The notes under the pieces are model-generated. The model saw only the letters and a list, made by a program, of their open reading frames with translations, was not told the DNA's origin and made no database searches. Made by a program: the position numbers and the translations under genes. Source: Pseudomonadota bacterium (GTDB lineage: Bacteria; Pseudomonadota; Gammaproteobacteria; Steroidobacterales; Steroidobacteraceae). From it: 64,000 nucleotides of DNA. The stretch is taken from positions 1-64,000 of the forward strand of contig JAKBCE010000022.1 in NCBI GenBank assembly GCA_021808195.1. The letters run 5' to 3'. This document shows, one piece after another, positions 44,100-53,375 of this stretch; within the stretch, counting starts at the first letter, position 1; the number at the start of each line of letters is the position of its first letter.

Positions 44100-45764
44100 A
44101 TGAGCAGGCAACCTCATTGCGGTTCGCGCTGGCTGACGCTGCTGGCAGCCCTCGCGTGGTTCGCGGTCGGCGCGTTCGCCTCGGCCTCAGCCGCCGCCGC
44201 ACCCGCGGGTTCGGGCGCTGGCGCGCCCACCAACGCGCAGTGCCTGGCCTGTCACGCCACCGGCATGATGGGGGCACCGAAGGTCGACCCGGCGGTACTG
44301 GCCCATTCGGTCCACGCCGCGGTCCCGTGCGCGAGCTGCCATGCCTCGATCCGGCAGATTCCCCATCCGATGCATGTGGCGCCGGTCGCCTGCGCCAGCT
44401 GCCATCGGGCGGAGGCCCGCGCGTACGCACTGGGGGCACACGCCACCGCCAAGGCACACCGCCTGAGTGGGGTCACTCCGCCCACCTGCTCGACCTGCCA
44501 CGGCACTCATCAGATCCCTCCCGCTGCGAGCAGCGTCTGGCGAGGCCGAGTGGTCCGCGCCTGCGCGGGATGTCACCGGCGGGCCTACCGGTCCTACATG
44601 AGTACCCCGCACGGGCAGGCGGCCGCCCTCGGCCTGAAGCAGGCACCGACCTGCATCAACTGCCACGATCCTCACCGGGCGCTGCCCGCGGCCAATCCCC
44701 TCTCGCGGCTCTCAGCGGCGAACCGGCTGGCCACCTGCCGCAGTTGCCACACGGACGCCAACGCTCGGCTGACCGGCTACGAGCCACATCCCCGGCCGGA
44801 CGACCCGGCACACTCGCGCCTGATTGCCTACACGCATGATTTCATGGTGGTGCTCCTGGCCGGTGTGTTCGGCTTCTTTGGCCTGCACACCCTGCTCTGG
44901 CTGCAGCGCGGCCTGGTCGGGCGGCTGCGCGGTGAGCTGCCTCCATTGCGACGCTTCACCGGCGCGCACATTCAGCGCTTCACCGTCATCGATCGGCTGA
45001 CGCACCTGGTGGTGATCCTGAGCTTCATGCTGCTCGCACTCACCGGTCTGGCACTGATGCACCCGCAAACCGGGTGGGGACGGGCGATCGCCGGCTTTTT
45101 TGGCGGCGTCGAGTGCATGCGCGTCATTCATCTGGTGAACGGCGGCATCACCTTCGGCTACTTCATCTTCCATCTGCTCTACCTGGGCTATCGCGCGCTG
45201 ATCAAGAAGCAGCGCTTCGCGCTACTGGGCCCTGATTCGCTCGTGCCCACCTGGCATGACATCCTCGACATCGGGCGAAATTTCCGCTGGTTCCTGTATC
45301 TGGGGCCGCAGCCGCGCATGGGCCGCTGGACCTATTGGGAGAAGTTCGATTACTGGGCGGTGTTCTGGGGCGTCGCAATGATCGGCGCATCGGGCTTGAT
45401 GCTGGCCGCACCGGTGTTCTTCACGCGCTTCATGCCTGGAATCGCGCTGAATGTCGCCTTCGTCGTGCATTCCGAGGAGGCGCTGCTCGCCACTGGATTC
45501 ATCTTCATCTTCCACTTCTTCCACAACCACCTGCGGCCGGAGAAATTCCCGATCGACGTGTCGATCCTCACCGGCCGGGTGCCGCTCGAGCGCTTCAAGG
45601 AAGAGCGGCCGCTGCAATACGAGGCGTTGGTTCGCGACGGCAAGCTCGAGCAGGCGATCGTGCCGGCTCCCTCGCGCTTCATGACGACGGTATCGGTGCT
45701 GTTCGGTATGGCCGTCGTCATCACCGGCGTGGCGCTGATTGCGCTCGTGATCTTCGCCGGCTGA
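44100..45764 (+). CDS. Heptaheme c-type / membrane cytochrome b fusion
   Basis: About 554 residues. After a signal peptide (LTLLAALAWFAVGAFASA), seven CxxCH sites follow: CLACH, CASCH, CASCH, CSTCH, CAGCH, CINCH, CRSCH, within about 200 periplasmic residues. The second half is a membrane cytochrome b of the formate-dehydrogenase-gamma/hydrogenase-cytb type, with at least four TM segments and conserved His (DRLTHLVVILSF, IHLVNGGITFGYFIFHLLY, VVHSEEALL, FIFHFFHNHL). Such a fusion could oxidise quinol and pass electrons to periplasmic cytochromes, taking the place of CymA in an Mtr pathway. It is the only plus-strand gene between hyp and mtr groups apart from the prenyltransferase. Confidence 0.85.
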   Translation: MSRQPHCGSRWLTLLAALAWFAVGAFASASAAAAPAGSGAGAPTNAQCLACHATGMMGAPKVDPAVLAHSVHAAVPCASCHASIRQIPHPMHVAPVACASCHRAEARAYALGAHATAKAHRLSGVTPPTCSTCHGTHQIPPAASSVWRGRVVRACAGCHRRAYRSYMSTPHGQAAALGLKQAPTCINCHDPHRALPAANPLSRLSAANRLATCRSCHTDANARLTGYEPHPRPDDPAHSRLIAYTHDFMVVLLAGVFGFFGLHTLLWLQRGLVGRLRGELPPLRRFTGAHIQRFTVIDRLTHLVVILSFMLLALTGLALMHPQTGWGRAIAGFFGGVECMRVIHLVNGGITFGYFIFHLLYLGYRALIKKQRFALLGPDSLVPTWHDILDIGRNFRWFLYLGPQPRMGRWTYWEKFDYWAVFWGVAMIGASGLMLAAPVFFTRFMPGIALNVAFVVHSEEALLATGFIFIFHFFHNHLRPEKFPIDVSILTGRVPLERFKEERPLQYEALVRDGKLEQAIVPAPSRFMTTVSVLFGMAVVITGVALIALVIFAG

Positions 45765-45832
45765 GTTTCCTGCGCGGCCGAGACGAGCGCCGGGCAGCGG
45801 GAGACTCGAGCCGAGCCTCCCGTACCGCAGAG

Positions 45833-46108
45833 TCAACGATTGGCGACACTCGCCCAGTACGCCGCCACGTCCGCCATTTGCACATCGGTCAGTGTCAGTT
45901 TCTTCGGGTGCATGACCTTGCCGGCCACGACCTCATGGATCAACGCGTCAATTTGCGCCGGAGTCTTACCCTTCCAGGTCGAAGGATCGTGACACGCGCT
46001 GCAGACTTGCTTGACGATTGCCCCGCCTGCGGCGATGTCCGCAGCGTTTACCGCCGTCGGCGCGAGCGCAGTGACTGCCACCGCCATCATCACGAGATGT
46101 CTGTACAT
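45833..46108 (-). CDS. Small periplasmic cytochrome c
   Basis: 91 residues: signal peptide MMAVAVTALAPTAVNAA, one CSACH heme site, and KVMHPKKLTLTDVQMADVAAYWASV supplying the axial Met region (MHP) and C-terminal helix of class I monoheme cytochromes. Likely a soluble shuttle between the membrane cytochrome and the outer-membrane conduit. Convergent with the heptaheme gene. Confidence 0.85.
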   Translation of the reverse strand: MYRHLVMMAVAVTALAPTAVNAADIAAGGAIVKQVCSACHDPSTWKGKTPAQIDALIHEVVAGKVMHPKKLTLTDVQMADVAAYWASVANR

Positions 46109-46187
46109 GGTGAGTGTCTCCTGACCAATCCACCCGCTTATCTCACTCCCGACAGCGATGCCCGCGAATACGTAATTCTGCCTATTT

Positions 46188-46216
46188 TTGCGCCAATCTG
46201 GACATGCGGTTATATA
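46188..46216 (+). promoter_or_regulatory. Predicted sigma70-type promoter of the prenyltransferase
   Basis: TTGCGC and TATATA are separated by 17 bases, about 55 bases before the start codon at 46273. AAGGAG sits nine bases before that ATG. Confidence 0.45.
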
Positions 46217-46272
46217 CTGGCCGTGTCATTGATCCCAACGGGTCCGACACTCGACGCAAGGAGCCGGCGCGC

Positions 46273-47256
46273 ATGGCGACACATCTGCACTCGAGCCCAC
46301 GTGAACCCACTGTTGCGGCGTTATCCGGCTCTTCGCTGAGCGCACGCATGCGACGCTTGCTGCTCGCCACCCGGCCGGCGTTTGCACCCGCTTCCCTCGC
46401 GCCGGTGCTTGTCGGCAGCGCTTGGGGCGCACATGTCGCGCATCACTTCGACGTGGAAGCGGCCGTACTGGCGCTACTCGCCACGGTGTGCGTGCACTTC
46501 GGTGCCAATGTGCTCAATGACGTTGCCGACGACCTGTCGGGGGCAGACCGCGGCAATGAGGGTCGCATTTTCCCTTACACCGGTGGCTCACGATTCATCC
46601 AGAACGGCATATTGACCGCTCGCGAGATGACGGTCTGGGGCGCGACACTGCTCGGTATCGCCGCGCTGCTCGGGGCCATGCTGGCCGCCGAGCGCGGCCC
46701 AGGGGTGATCGTCCTCGGACTGATCGGCGTGACGCTCGCAGTGGCATATTCCCTGCCGCGCGCACAACTGGCGGCCCGTGGCCTGGGGGAGTTGGCCATT
46801 GCGATCGCCTTTGGGCTGTTGCCCGTGACCGGCGCTGCGTGGCTGCAGAGCGGACGCATCGATGCCGGCAGCCTGCTGATTTCGGTGCCGATCGGGTTGT
46901 GGGTCGCCTCTATCTTGCTGATGAACGAAGTGCCCGACCGGGAGGCTGACGCCCGGGCCGGCAAGGCGACACTGGTCGTGCGCTGGGGCGTTGCGGCCAC
47001 CCGCTGGGTGTACCTCGGACTGCAGGTCGGCGCCTCGACAGCGCTCCTCGCGGCGGCCACACAGCGGCTGCTGCCGCTCTGGACGGCCTTCCTGCCGCTG
47101 CTCTTACTGCCGGCGGCTTGGCGCGCCGCACGCGCAATCCGTGAGCCCGCCGACCGTCTCGCCCTGACTGACTCGATTCAGACTACGCTCGTGCTGCAGA
47201 TGGCCGGCTCGACGCTTGTGCTCGCGGCGGTGCTGTGGAGCATGCTGGTGCGCTGA
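46273..47256 (+). CDS. UbiA-superfamily prenyltransferase, MenA-like
   Basis: About 327 residues with eight to nine TM helices. The two Asp-rich prenyl-diphosphate/Mg motifs are NDVADDLSGAD (82-92) and NEVPDREADARAGK (about 216-229), in the form seen in 1,4-dihydroxy-2-naphthoate prenyltransferase (MenA). AAGGAG precedes the ATG. Sitting between multiheme cytochrome genes, it may make a low-potential naphthoquinone for this electron route. No other men genes are in the window, so the product is inferred. Confidence 0.8.
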   Translation: MATHLHSSPREPTVAALSGSSLSARMRRLLLATRPAFAPASLAPVLVGSAWGAHVAHHFDVEAAVLALLATVCVHFGANVLNDVADDLSGADRGNEGRIFPYTGGSRFIQNGILTAREMTVWGATLLGIAALLGAMLAAERGPGVIVLGLIGVTLAVAYSLPRAQLAARGLGELAIAIAFGLLPVTGAAWLQSGRIDAGSLLISVPIGLWVASILLMNEVPDREADARAGKATLVVRWGVAATRWVYLGLQVGASTALLAAATQRLLPLWTAFLPLLLLPAAWRAARAIREPADRLALTDSIQTTLVLQMAGSTLVLAAVLWSMLVR

Positions 47257-47280
47257 GCTGCCGGCTGCGGTGCCGCAGGG

Positions 47281-49419
47281 TCACAGCCGGTACGCGAACG
47301 ACACCGCAATACTGTCGACGGTATAGCGATACGGTTGGACACCCAGTGCCAACAGCGCAGGGATCGTGCCCGGCTCGATGCCCTGCAGAGCCCAGTCGCT
47401 CGAACCGAACTGATCGCGCCGATAACGCATGCGCAGCGACAGCGCGCGCGACCATTGGTAATCCGCATCGAGCTTGACGGTATTGAGCGTGGTGGCATCC
47501 TGCGGGAATCCCCCGTAGAGACCCACAACCTGCAGCGACGTATTGCTGCGTGAGCGCGCATGCAGATAATCTGCCTTCAACTTCCAGCGCGTGCTCAGCG
47601 CCCAGCTCGCTCCGGTGTCGGCCGTCCAGAAGTACTCCCCTTCCCATTCTCGCCAGGCAATGCCGGCCGGACTCGCGAGACCGTTCTGTGTCGCCTCGAG
47701 GTGCTCGTAGCTGCCCTCCAGATAGGCGCTCAAGCCCTGGGCCGCAGTCCAGCTCAGCGTCGAGGAGAGCTCTCGCTGTCGGCCATCCCTCAGCCCAAAC
47801 TGCGACAGCCGGTAAGCATCGGTAGCTGCCGAACCCTGCAGCGACCAGGCGAGGCGCGCGTCAATCGCCCAAGTCGCCCGCACCTGCAGAAACTCGTGGT
47901 CGCGCGGGGCATAGTCGTAGGCGAGCAGCAACGGGTTCTCCCCGAGGGGCAGGGCTGCCGCGTTGAATCGGGAAGCGTCGCGACGGGAGCTGCCACCCTT
48001 GACCGTGACATTCCACGCCGCGCGCGGCACGAGGGTGAGTTGTCCCCATGCCTGCAATTCACTGAGCGAGCTCAATACCTGACCCACACCGTAATGGGTA
48101 TGGACATAGTATCCACCGGCGCTCACGCGGGCCCAGCGGAACAGGCGGTAATCGGCGCTGCCGGTGAGCCGAGCCCGATCCTCACCGTAACGGGGCGTCA
48201 CAGCCGTGCCCCCGGGCAGTGTGTCGGTGACGACGTACGGGATCGCGAATACCGCCGTGTGATCGTCACGACCATCGTATGTGGCCCGTCCGCGCAGCGC
48301 GAGCCGTGCCGCGGGCCTGAGCGCAAGACCCAGCGCATAATGCGTCAGATCAATATCACCGGGCAGTGAGCCCGGCAGCAGCACCGGGTCGGCCGCGAGC
48401 GTACTGCCGGGGATGAACGTGCCCTCCTGGGCGAGGCGCCCGACAGAGCCCAGATAGGTGAGCACACCGGACCACAGCGGCACCGTCACCTCACCCGACA
48501 CCGAGGCCTGTTGCAGATTGTTGTCGGGCGCCCGGGACAACAGCCCCGAGCTTGAGCCCGGGACCAGCGGCGCGTAAGGATTGGCAAAGAGCAGCCCGTC
48601 GAGCCGGTCGTCGAACCAGGAGCCTGAGTACGCAATGCGCATGCTGGCACCGGCGTCGGACCAGAGCGCACCGGCACGCACGTCGTTGGTGACGTAGTCG
48701 AGCGGTTCAGGCAACTGCAGCGCCTCGGTCAGAAAGCTCGCACCGGTCGCGTCCGTGCCGGTCCGCTCGGCGTGGCTGAATTGCCCGAACAGTGTCCAAA
48801 CGCGACTCGTGAAGTAACTGCCGCTCAGCGACACCGTACGCCGATTCGATTCAATCGGCACCGCCGCAAGGCTCGACTGCAACGCCGTCATGCCGCTCGT
48901 CGCGTTGGCCGCGACCCAGGTGCTCGGCAGCACGAGTGCCCCCTCGGCAGCGCTTCGGTACGGGGTACGCGCATCGTCATATTGCCGGAACGGCTGCCCC
49001 TGGTACCGCAGGTGAATTTCGTACCGACCCTCCTGACCTGCCGTGACCGCAAGGTGTCTCGAGGCGAAGCCGAGATGATCTGCTTCGAAACGAACGTAGG
49101 CGCCAGTACTCGTGCGCCAGCGACCCACGAGCGACCCCTGGGCATACGTCCCGGTGCGATCGGCGCCGCTGTAGCGGCCGGAGGCGAAGTTGGCGCCGGC
49201 GGCGTAAACCGCGCCGACCTCCACTCTCGCCTTGGCACCGGTGTAAAAGACACACAGTTTGCACTTCCAGGCACTCGTATCCGGCCGCGGCGACTCGGCT
49301 CGCGCCATCGACGCCGCGAGCACCGCCGCCACGACCGCCGCGATCGCCGCAGAGGCCATTGAGCGAGCGCGGGAGTCTCGGACCCGAATCGCCTGCCGTG
49401 CCGTGCGCCGCCGCCTCAT
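47281..49419 (-). CDS. mtrB: MtrB/PioB-family outer-membrane porin of the cytochrome conduit
   Basis: 712 residues. An Arg-rich signal peptide (ASAAIAAVVAAVLAASMARA) precedes the mature N-terminus, which has CKLC, the paired Cys found in MtrB/PioB proteins. The rest alternates short turns and amphipathic strands (RYEIHLRYQGQPF, MRIAYSGSWFDD, KLDADYQWSRALSLRMRYRRDQF), ending in SIAVSFAYRL with the aromatic penultimate region of a barrel. It forms the sheath through which a decaheme MtrA crosses the outer membrane. Last gene of an mtrC-mtrA-mtrB string. Confidence 0.88.
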   Translation of the reverse strand: MRRRRTARQAIRVRDSRARSMASAAIAAVVAAVLAASMARAESPRPDTSAWKCKLCVFYTGAKARVEVGAVYAAGANFASGRYSGADRTGTYAQGSLVGRWRTSTGAYVRFEADHLGFASRHLAVTAGQEGRYEIHLRYQGQPFRQYDDARTPYRSAAEGALVLPSTWVAANATSGMTALQSSLAAVPIESNRRTVSLSGSYFTSRVWTLFGQFSHAERTGTDATGASFLTEALQLPEPLDYVTNDVRAGALWSDAGASMRIAYSGSWFDDRLDGLLFANPYAPLVPGSSSGLLSRAPDNNLQQASVSGEVTVPLWSGVLTYLGSVGRLAQEGTFIPGSTLAADPVLLPGSLPGDIDLTHYALGLALRPAARLALRGRATYDGRDDHTAVFAIPYVVTDTLPGGTAVTPRYGEDRARLTGSADYRLFRWARVSAGGYYVHTHYGVGQVLSSLSELQAWGQLTLVPRAAWNVTVKGGSSRRDASRFNAAALPLGENPLLLAYDYAPRDHEFLQVRATWAIDARLAWSLQGSAATDAYRLSQFGLRDGRQRELSSTLSWTAAQGLSAYLEGSYEHLEATQNGLASPAGIAWREWEGEYFWTADTGASWALSTRWKLKADYLHARSRSNTSLQVVGLYGGFPQDATTLNTVKLDADYQWSRALSLRMRYRRDQFGSSDWALQGIEPGTIPALLALGVQPYRYTVDSIAVSFAYRL

Positions 49420-49428
49420 CGTGCCTCC

Positions 49429-50415
49429 TCAGCGCATCAGCGCTTGCCCCGACGGACTGTTGGATCCATGGATGCGCGAATGACAGTTCACGCAACCGCC
49501 GAGGAGCAGATAAGGATTGGGCATGCCGCCGGGCAGCCCCTGCGGTCCATAGGGCACCGAGGGATGACCGGCCGCATCGTGGCATTGCTGGCAGAGGATC
49601 GTCGGCTGCTCGGTCAGCAGCGCCGCCACGACCGAGCCGTGCGGCGCATGGCAGTCGAGGCAGTTGTCACTCACCGGCTGATGTTCCCAGAGGAACGGCC
49701 CGCGCATGCGCGCATGGCAGCTCGTGCAGGTCTCATTGACCGTTTCCTTCACGAGCATCGCCGGACCGAGCGAGCCATGCGGGTCATGACAGGACGCGCA
49801 ACTCATCGTGCCGTCCGGTACCGGGTGATGATAGGGCTTGCGGAACTGCGCAACGACTCCCGCATGGCAATTGGCGCACACTGCCGCCTGCGTCGCCGGC
49901 GCTCGCACCGGATCGCTCGCGCCGTGCAGATGATGGCAGTCGGCACAGCTGACCTGGTTTTGCGCATGAGCGCTGAGCCGCCACACGTGTCCGACGGTGC
50001 TGCGATGACAGCTGAGACACATCGCATTCTGGCGCAACACCGGGGTTGGCGAGCGCGCGCCAAAGACCACGATCCCAGCTGGCTTCATGCCCATGGCCTT
50101 GACGTGGGCTCCGCCAGGCCCATGGCAGGCCTCACACTGCAGTCCGCCATGCCCGAAGGGGCTACGCGGGTTGCCCGGTTGCGCGTGCGGACTGCGAAAG
50201 ATCGCCGTCACCTTCGCGTCCATGCCGTGGCAGGCCAGACAGGTATCGGCACCTTTGGCGCTATAGCCGAGGGCCGTCGGACTGTTGGATGCTGCGGGCG
50301 GCAATTGAGCAGGTCCGACCGCCTGCGCAGCGGCGCGCATCGGGGAAAGGCCGGTCACGCACACGATCGCCAGCACGATCCCGAGCAGCACGCGCCGGGT
50401 CCGCAACGTACTCAT
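49429..50415 (-). CDS. mtrA: Decaheme periplasmic cytochrome, MtrA/DmsE family
   Basis: About 328 residues with signal peptide (VLLGIVLAIVCVTGLSPMRAAAQA) and exactly ten CxxCH sites: CLACH, CEACH, CLSCH, CADCH, CANCH, CASCH, CTSCH, CLDCH, CQQCH, CVNCH. Spacing and length match MtrA/DmsE. It carries electrons through the MtrB barrel to or from the surface cytochrome. ATG 50415 is chosen; GTG 50430 is an alternative. The gap to mtrB is nine bases and to mtrC eighteen. Confidence 0.92.
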   Translation of the reverse strand: MSTLRTRRVLLGIVLAIVCVTGLSPMRAAAQAVGPAQLPPAASNSPTALGYSAKGADTCLACHGMDAKVTAIFRSPHAQPGNPRSPFGHGGLQCEACHGPGGAHVKAMGMKPAGIVVFGARSPTPVLRQNAMCLSCHRSTVGHVWRLSAHAQNQVSCADCHHLHGASDPVRAPATQAAVCANCHAGVVAQFRKPYHHPVPDGTMSCASCHDPHGSLGPAMLVKETVNETCTSCHARMRGPFLWEHQPVSDNCLDCHAPHGSVVAALLTEQPTILCQQCHDAAGHPSVPYGPQGLPGGMPNPYLLLGGCVNCHSRIHGSNSPSGQALMR

Positions 50416-50433
50416 GGGGTACCCGTTCACGGC

Positions 50434-52845
50434 TCAATTCGGGAAATTCGCGAGGTCGTGCATCGCCTTCACGTCTGCGACCCCGCCAGGGCCATGACAC
50501 AGCGCACACGTCTCAACGCTAGCGGAAATCAGCGCTCCGGATGCGGTCTTGGTCGCCGCGAAATTCGCGCCGTTCTGGATCATGTGCTGCTTGGCCGTCG
50601 TACTCGTATGACAGCTCGAGCACACCGCGGCATTCGGCGAGATCACGACATCGTCGGTGAGCGTCGTGCGGTCGTTTGACACGACCGTGGTGCCCTGCAC
50701 CTTTGAATCATCCACCGGATAGTACGAATTATTGATGTGACAGGCATTGCAATCGGCCAGATTGCCCGGATAGGCAACACTGAAGGTCGTCGGCCGCGCG
50801 CCGTAGCTGCAAATCGTCAGGCCACTGGGATAGCGCAGCGTACCGCTCGAGTTGCTCGCCCCAGAGGCATGTATTTCATGAATCAGCACCTTGAAGTCGA
50901 TCGGTTGCTCGGGATTGGCCCCCGCGCTGCCCAGAGCACTGCACAGCCCGGAGGCCGCCACGTGCTGCCCGGCATCGGTCGCATCCGGGTTGTGGCACCC
51001 TTCACACAGCTCGACGTTGTCGGTGCGGTTCTGGCCGTGCACCGTCAGATTGTGGTGGCAGCCGTCGCACTTGGTGATCGAGACAATCGGCGCCGCAGAC
51101 ACCGCTGCCGGATCGGTGATCGCGAACGCAGCGGTGACCCCAGGGATCCCGAGCTCGACGTTCGAGCTCCCCGTCCCCGACAGATTGGCCAGGTTCACCA
51201 CCGCCCGGCCCTCGAGCGCCATCTGCCCCGACCCGACCGCCGTACTCGGAATCGCGACTGGCGAGGTTGCCGTGTAGGTGCCGTTTCCGTTATCGACGGC
51301 ACTACTCAGCACATTGATCGACACCGGCTGATTGGGGGTGCCACTCGATACAGTCGCGCTGGCGCTGCCGACGTTACTGAAATCGCTCGTCGGCCACGCC
51401 ATGTCGACGTTGAACGCCGCGCCGCTCTGCTGAAATGGCCCCCCCGCCGCGAGAATGTTGTACGGGGCATCACCAGCGGTCGGATCGACCACCTCCACAG
51501 TGACCGAGGGCTTCTCACCGGGGGCAGTATTGGCGACGCTGAGTATCTTGAACGCAAATTTCGCCGCCGCAGCATCGACCGGCAGGGCGTGCGCGGCCGC
51601 CACCTGATAGGCGCCATTGGCGAGCGTCGCGGTGGGCCCGTGGCAGGTCGCGCACTCGGCATCCGTGGCCGGCAGGTTCCCCGGGCCGTGATTCAAGCCG
51701 GTTGCGAAATCGACATCGTCGTGACAGGCACCGCAGGTGGCGGCCGTGATCACCGTCTGGTAGTTGCCGGACTGCGGCGCATTGCTGTCGTTCGGCGTGT
51801 GGCAGGTGGCACAGAATCTCGTACCGGATCCGGACACCGCGCTGGTGTTGTTACTGAGGTCGGTCTGCGGATATACGACAGTGCTGAAATCGCTGATCGC
51901 ATTCTGGTAACCGAAGATGTAGTAGTGTGTCCCGGAGAGCACACTCGGCAGATCGACGCCCATGTGGATCTTGTGGATCATGGTCGAGAAGTCGAGCGTG
52001 TTGCCGCTCGAGGGGTCCGTCGAGCTCGGGTTGTGGCAGATCACGCAGTACTGCACATTGGTGCGCGCGCCGCCATGGAAGGCGAGCTGCTGATGACAGG
52101 CCGTGCATGCGGTATTGTCCACGACGTCGTTGGCGTCGAAGCCCGTGGTCGCGCCCGTCGCCGGGATGAAGGTGTAGACCGGGCTGTTTGCCGGGGCAAG
52201 GCCGCGGATCTCGAGGCCCACCCGGTGCACCAGGGTCGCATCGTAGGTGACGACCGGGTCGGTCTCGATGTCTTTTTTGAAAGTGTACTGATAGCTGCCG
52301 TTGCCGTTGTCGAGAAGCGCACCGGAGCTGCCCGATTCGACGCCGGCCTGCGGTTCGGGGGTCGTGCCGGTGACCGGATCGCTCGTGGTGCCGCCACCGG
52401 CGGCCGGCTGCGCCATGCTGTAGAGGTAGGACTGCCACTGCGCACGCAGCAGCGGGGCGGGCGCTGTCAGGCCCGGGTATGCATTGAGCTGCGTACCGGC
52501 GGGCACGAGCTTGGCTATCGCAAAACTGACATCGGCGGACGGTAGACCGGAAAGCGGCACACCGTTCTGGTCAACGAGCGTGAAGTCCACGATCGGCTGG
52601 CCCGAGGGAGAGATCGAGGCTTTGGTGATCGTCGCGGTGATGGTCGTGGCGGTGCTGACATTGAGCGCACTCACCGTGCTGCTTGGACCGGTCGGTCCTG
52701 CCGGTCCGCTCGCGCCGGCGGCTCCGGCCGGCCCTTGCGCTCCCGTGCTGCCGGCGCAGGCGCCGAGTAGCAACGCCGCGAGCAGTAGCGTCAGTCTGCC
52801 GAACCACCGGCCTGTCACCGCCGTGACTGCGAGAACCCTGCGCAT
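50434..52845 (-). CDS. mtrC: OmcA/MtrC-family decaheme surface lipoprotein cytochrome
   Basis: 803 residues. The lipobox LLGAC puts the lipid on Cys30. It is followed by a short collagen-like G-x-x stretch (GAQGPAGAAGASGPAG). Ten CxxCH sites are present: CTACH, CVICH, CATCH, CGACH, CATCH, then CDGCH, CEGCH, CNACH, CSSCH, CALCH. They form two groups of five, each preceded by beta-rich domains, the four-domain plan of MtrC/OmcA. It exchanges electrons with extracellular acceptors or donors. First gene of mtrC-A-B, divergent from a SnoaL-like gene. Confidence 0.92.
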   Translation of the reverse strand: MRRVLAVTAVTGRWFGRLTLLLAALLLGACAGSTGAQGPAGAAGASGPAGPTGPSSTVSALNVSTATTITATITKASISPSGQPIVDFTLVDQNGVPLSGLPSADVSFAIAKLVPAGTQLNAYPGLTAPAPLLRAQWQSYLYSMAQPAAGGGTTSDPVTGTTPEPQAGVESGSSGALLDNGNGSYQYTFKKDIETDPVVTYDATLVHRVGLEIRGLAPANSPVYTFIPATGATTGFDANDVVDNTACTACHQQLAFHGGARTNVQYCVICHNPSSTDPSSGNTLDFSTMIHKIHMGVDLPSVLSGTHYYIFGYQNAISDFSTVVYPQTDLSNNTSAVSGSGTRFCATCHTPNDSNAPQSGNYQTVITAATCGACHDDVDFATGLNHGPGNLPATDAECATCHGPTATLANGAYQVAAAHALPVDAAAAKFAFKILSVANTAPGEKPSVTVEVVDPTAGDAPYNILAAGGPFQQSGAAFNVDMAWPTSDFSNVGSASATVSSGTPNQPVSINVLSSAVDNGNGTYTATSPVAIPSTAVGSGQMALEGRAVVNLANLSGTGSSNVELGIPGVTAAFAITDPAAVSAAPIVSITKCDGCHHNLTVHGQNRTDNVELCEGCHNPDATDAGQHVAASGLCSALGSAGANPEQPIDFKVLIHEIHASGASNSSGTLRYPSGLTICSYGARPTTFSVAYPGNLADCNACHINNSYYPVDDSKVQGTTVVSNDRTTLTDDVVISPNAAVCSSCHTSTTAKQHMIQNGANFAATKTASGALISASVETCALCHGPGGVADVKAMHDLANFPN

Positions 52846-53009
52846 GCTCGTCTCCTCGCTCGATGCGGCGCCGCGAGATACTCCGGCGTCTTCCAGACAG
52901 CCGCGATGTTAGTCACTCAGTGGGCTCGGGATATGTACGGATATTCCGCAGCAACATAGCGCTTGCAGACAGGCATGCTGATGCGACCCGCCAAATGTGG
53001 AGTTTTGTC

Positions 53010-53375
53010 ATGACGGATCGCACGCACTGGTGCACCGCGTTGTTCGCAACCATCGACGCGAAGGACAGCCGAGGATTCATGGCCTATCTGAGCGATGACG
53101 CACAGTTTCGCTACGGCAGCGCTCAACCGGTCACCGGCACAGAGGCAATTCTTGCCGCACTCGATGGTTTTTTTTCGAGTGTAACCGCCTTATCACACCG
53201 GGTCAGTGACCTCTGGGAGGTTCCCGGACACCTCATCTGCCGCGGGGAGGTGCGCTACGAGCGCCCCGACGGGACCATCGTCACGGTGCCGTTCTGCAAC
53301 GTCTTTACGATGTGCGCTGAGAAAATTGCCCGCTACGAAATCTATCTGGATCCGAGTCCGCTGGTGGCGGCGTGA
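53010..53375 (+). CDS. Single-domain SnoaL/NTF2-like protein
   Basis: About 121 residues with WCTALFATIDAKDSRGFMAYLSDDAQFRYGSAQPVTGTEAI, RVSDLWEVPGHLICRGEVRYERPDG and a final FTMCAEKIARYEIYLDPSPL, the NTF2/SnoaL-like plan. No metal or catalytic pattern is clear. The frame is open upstream, but ATG 53010 gives the domain. Its 3' end overlaps the convergent radical SAM gene by 71 bases. Function unknown. Confidence 0.65.
   Translation: MTDRTHWCTALFATIDAKDSRGFMAYLSDDAQFRYGSAQPVTGTEAILAALDGFFSSVTALSHRVSDLWEVPGHLICRGEVRYERPDGTIVTVPFCNVFTMCAEKIARYEIYLDPSPLVAA

Noticed and set aside
50737..52545. Long open frame of 602 codons on the plus strand
   Set aside because: It is exactly antisense to mtrC, is Arg/Gly/Val-rich without recognisable domains, and the opposite strand has ten heme motifs and a lipobox.
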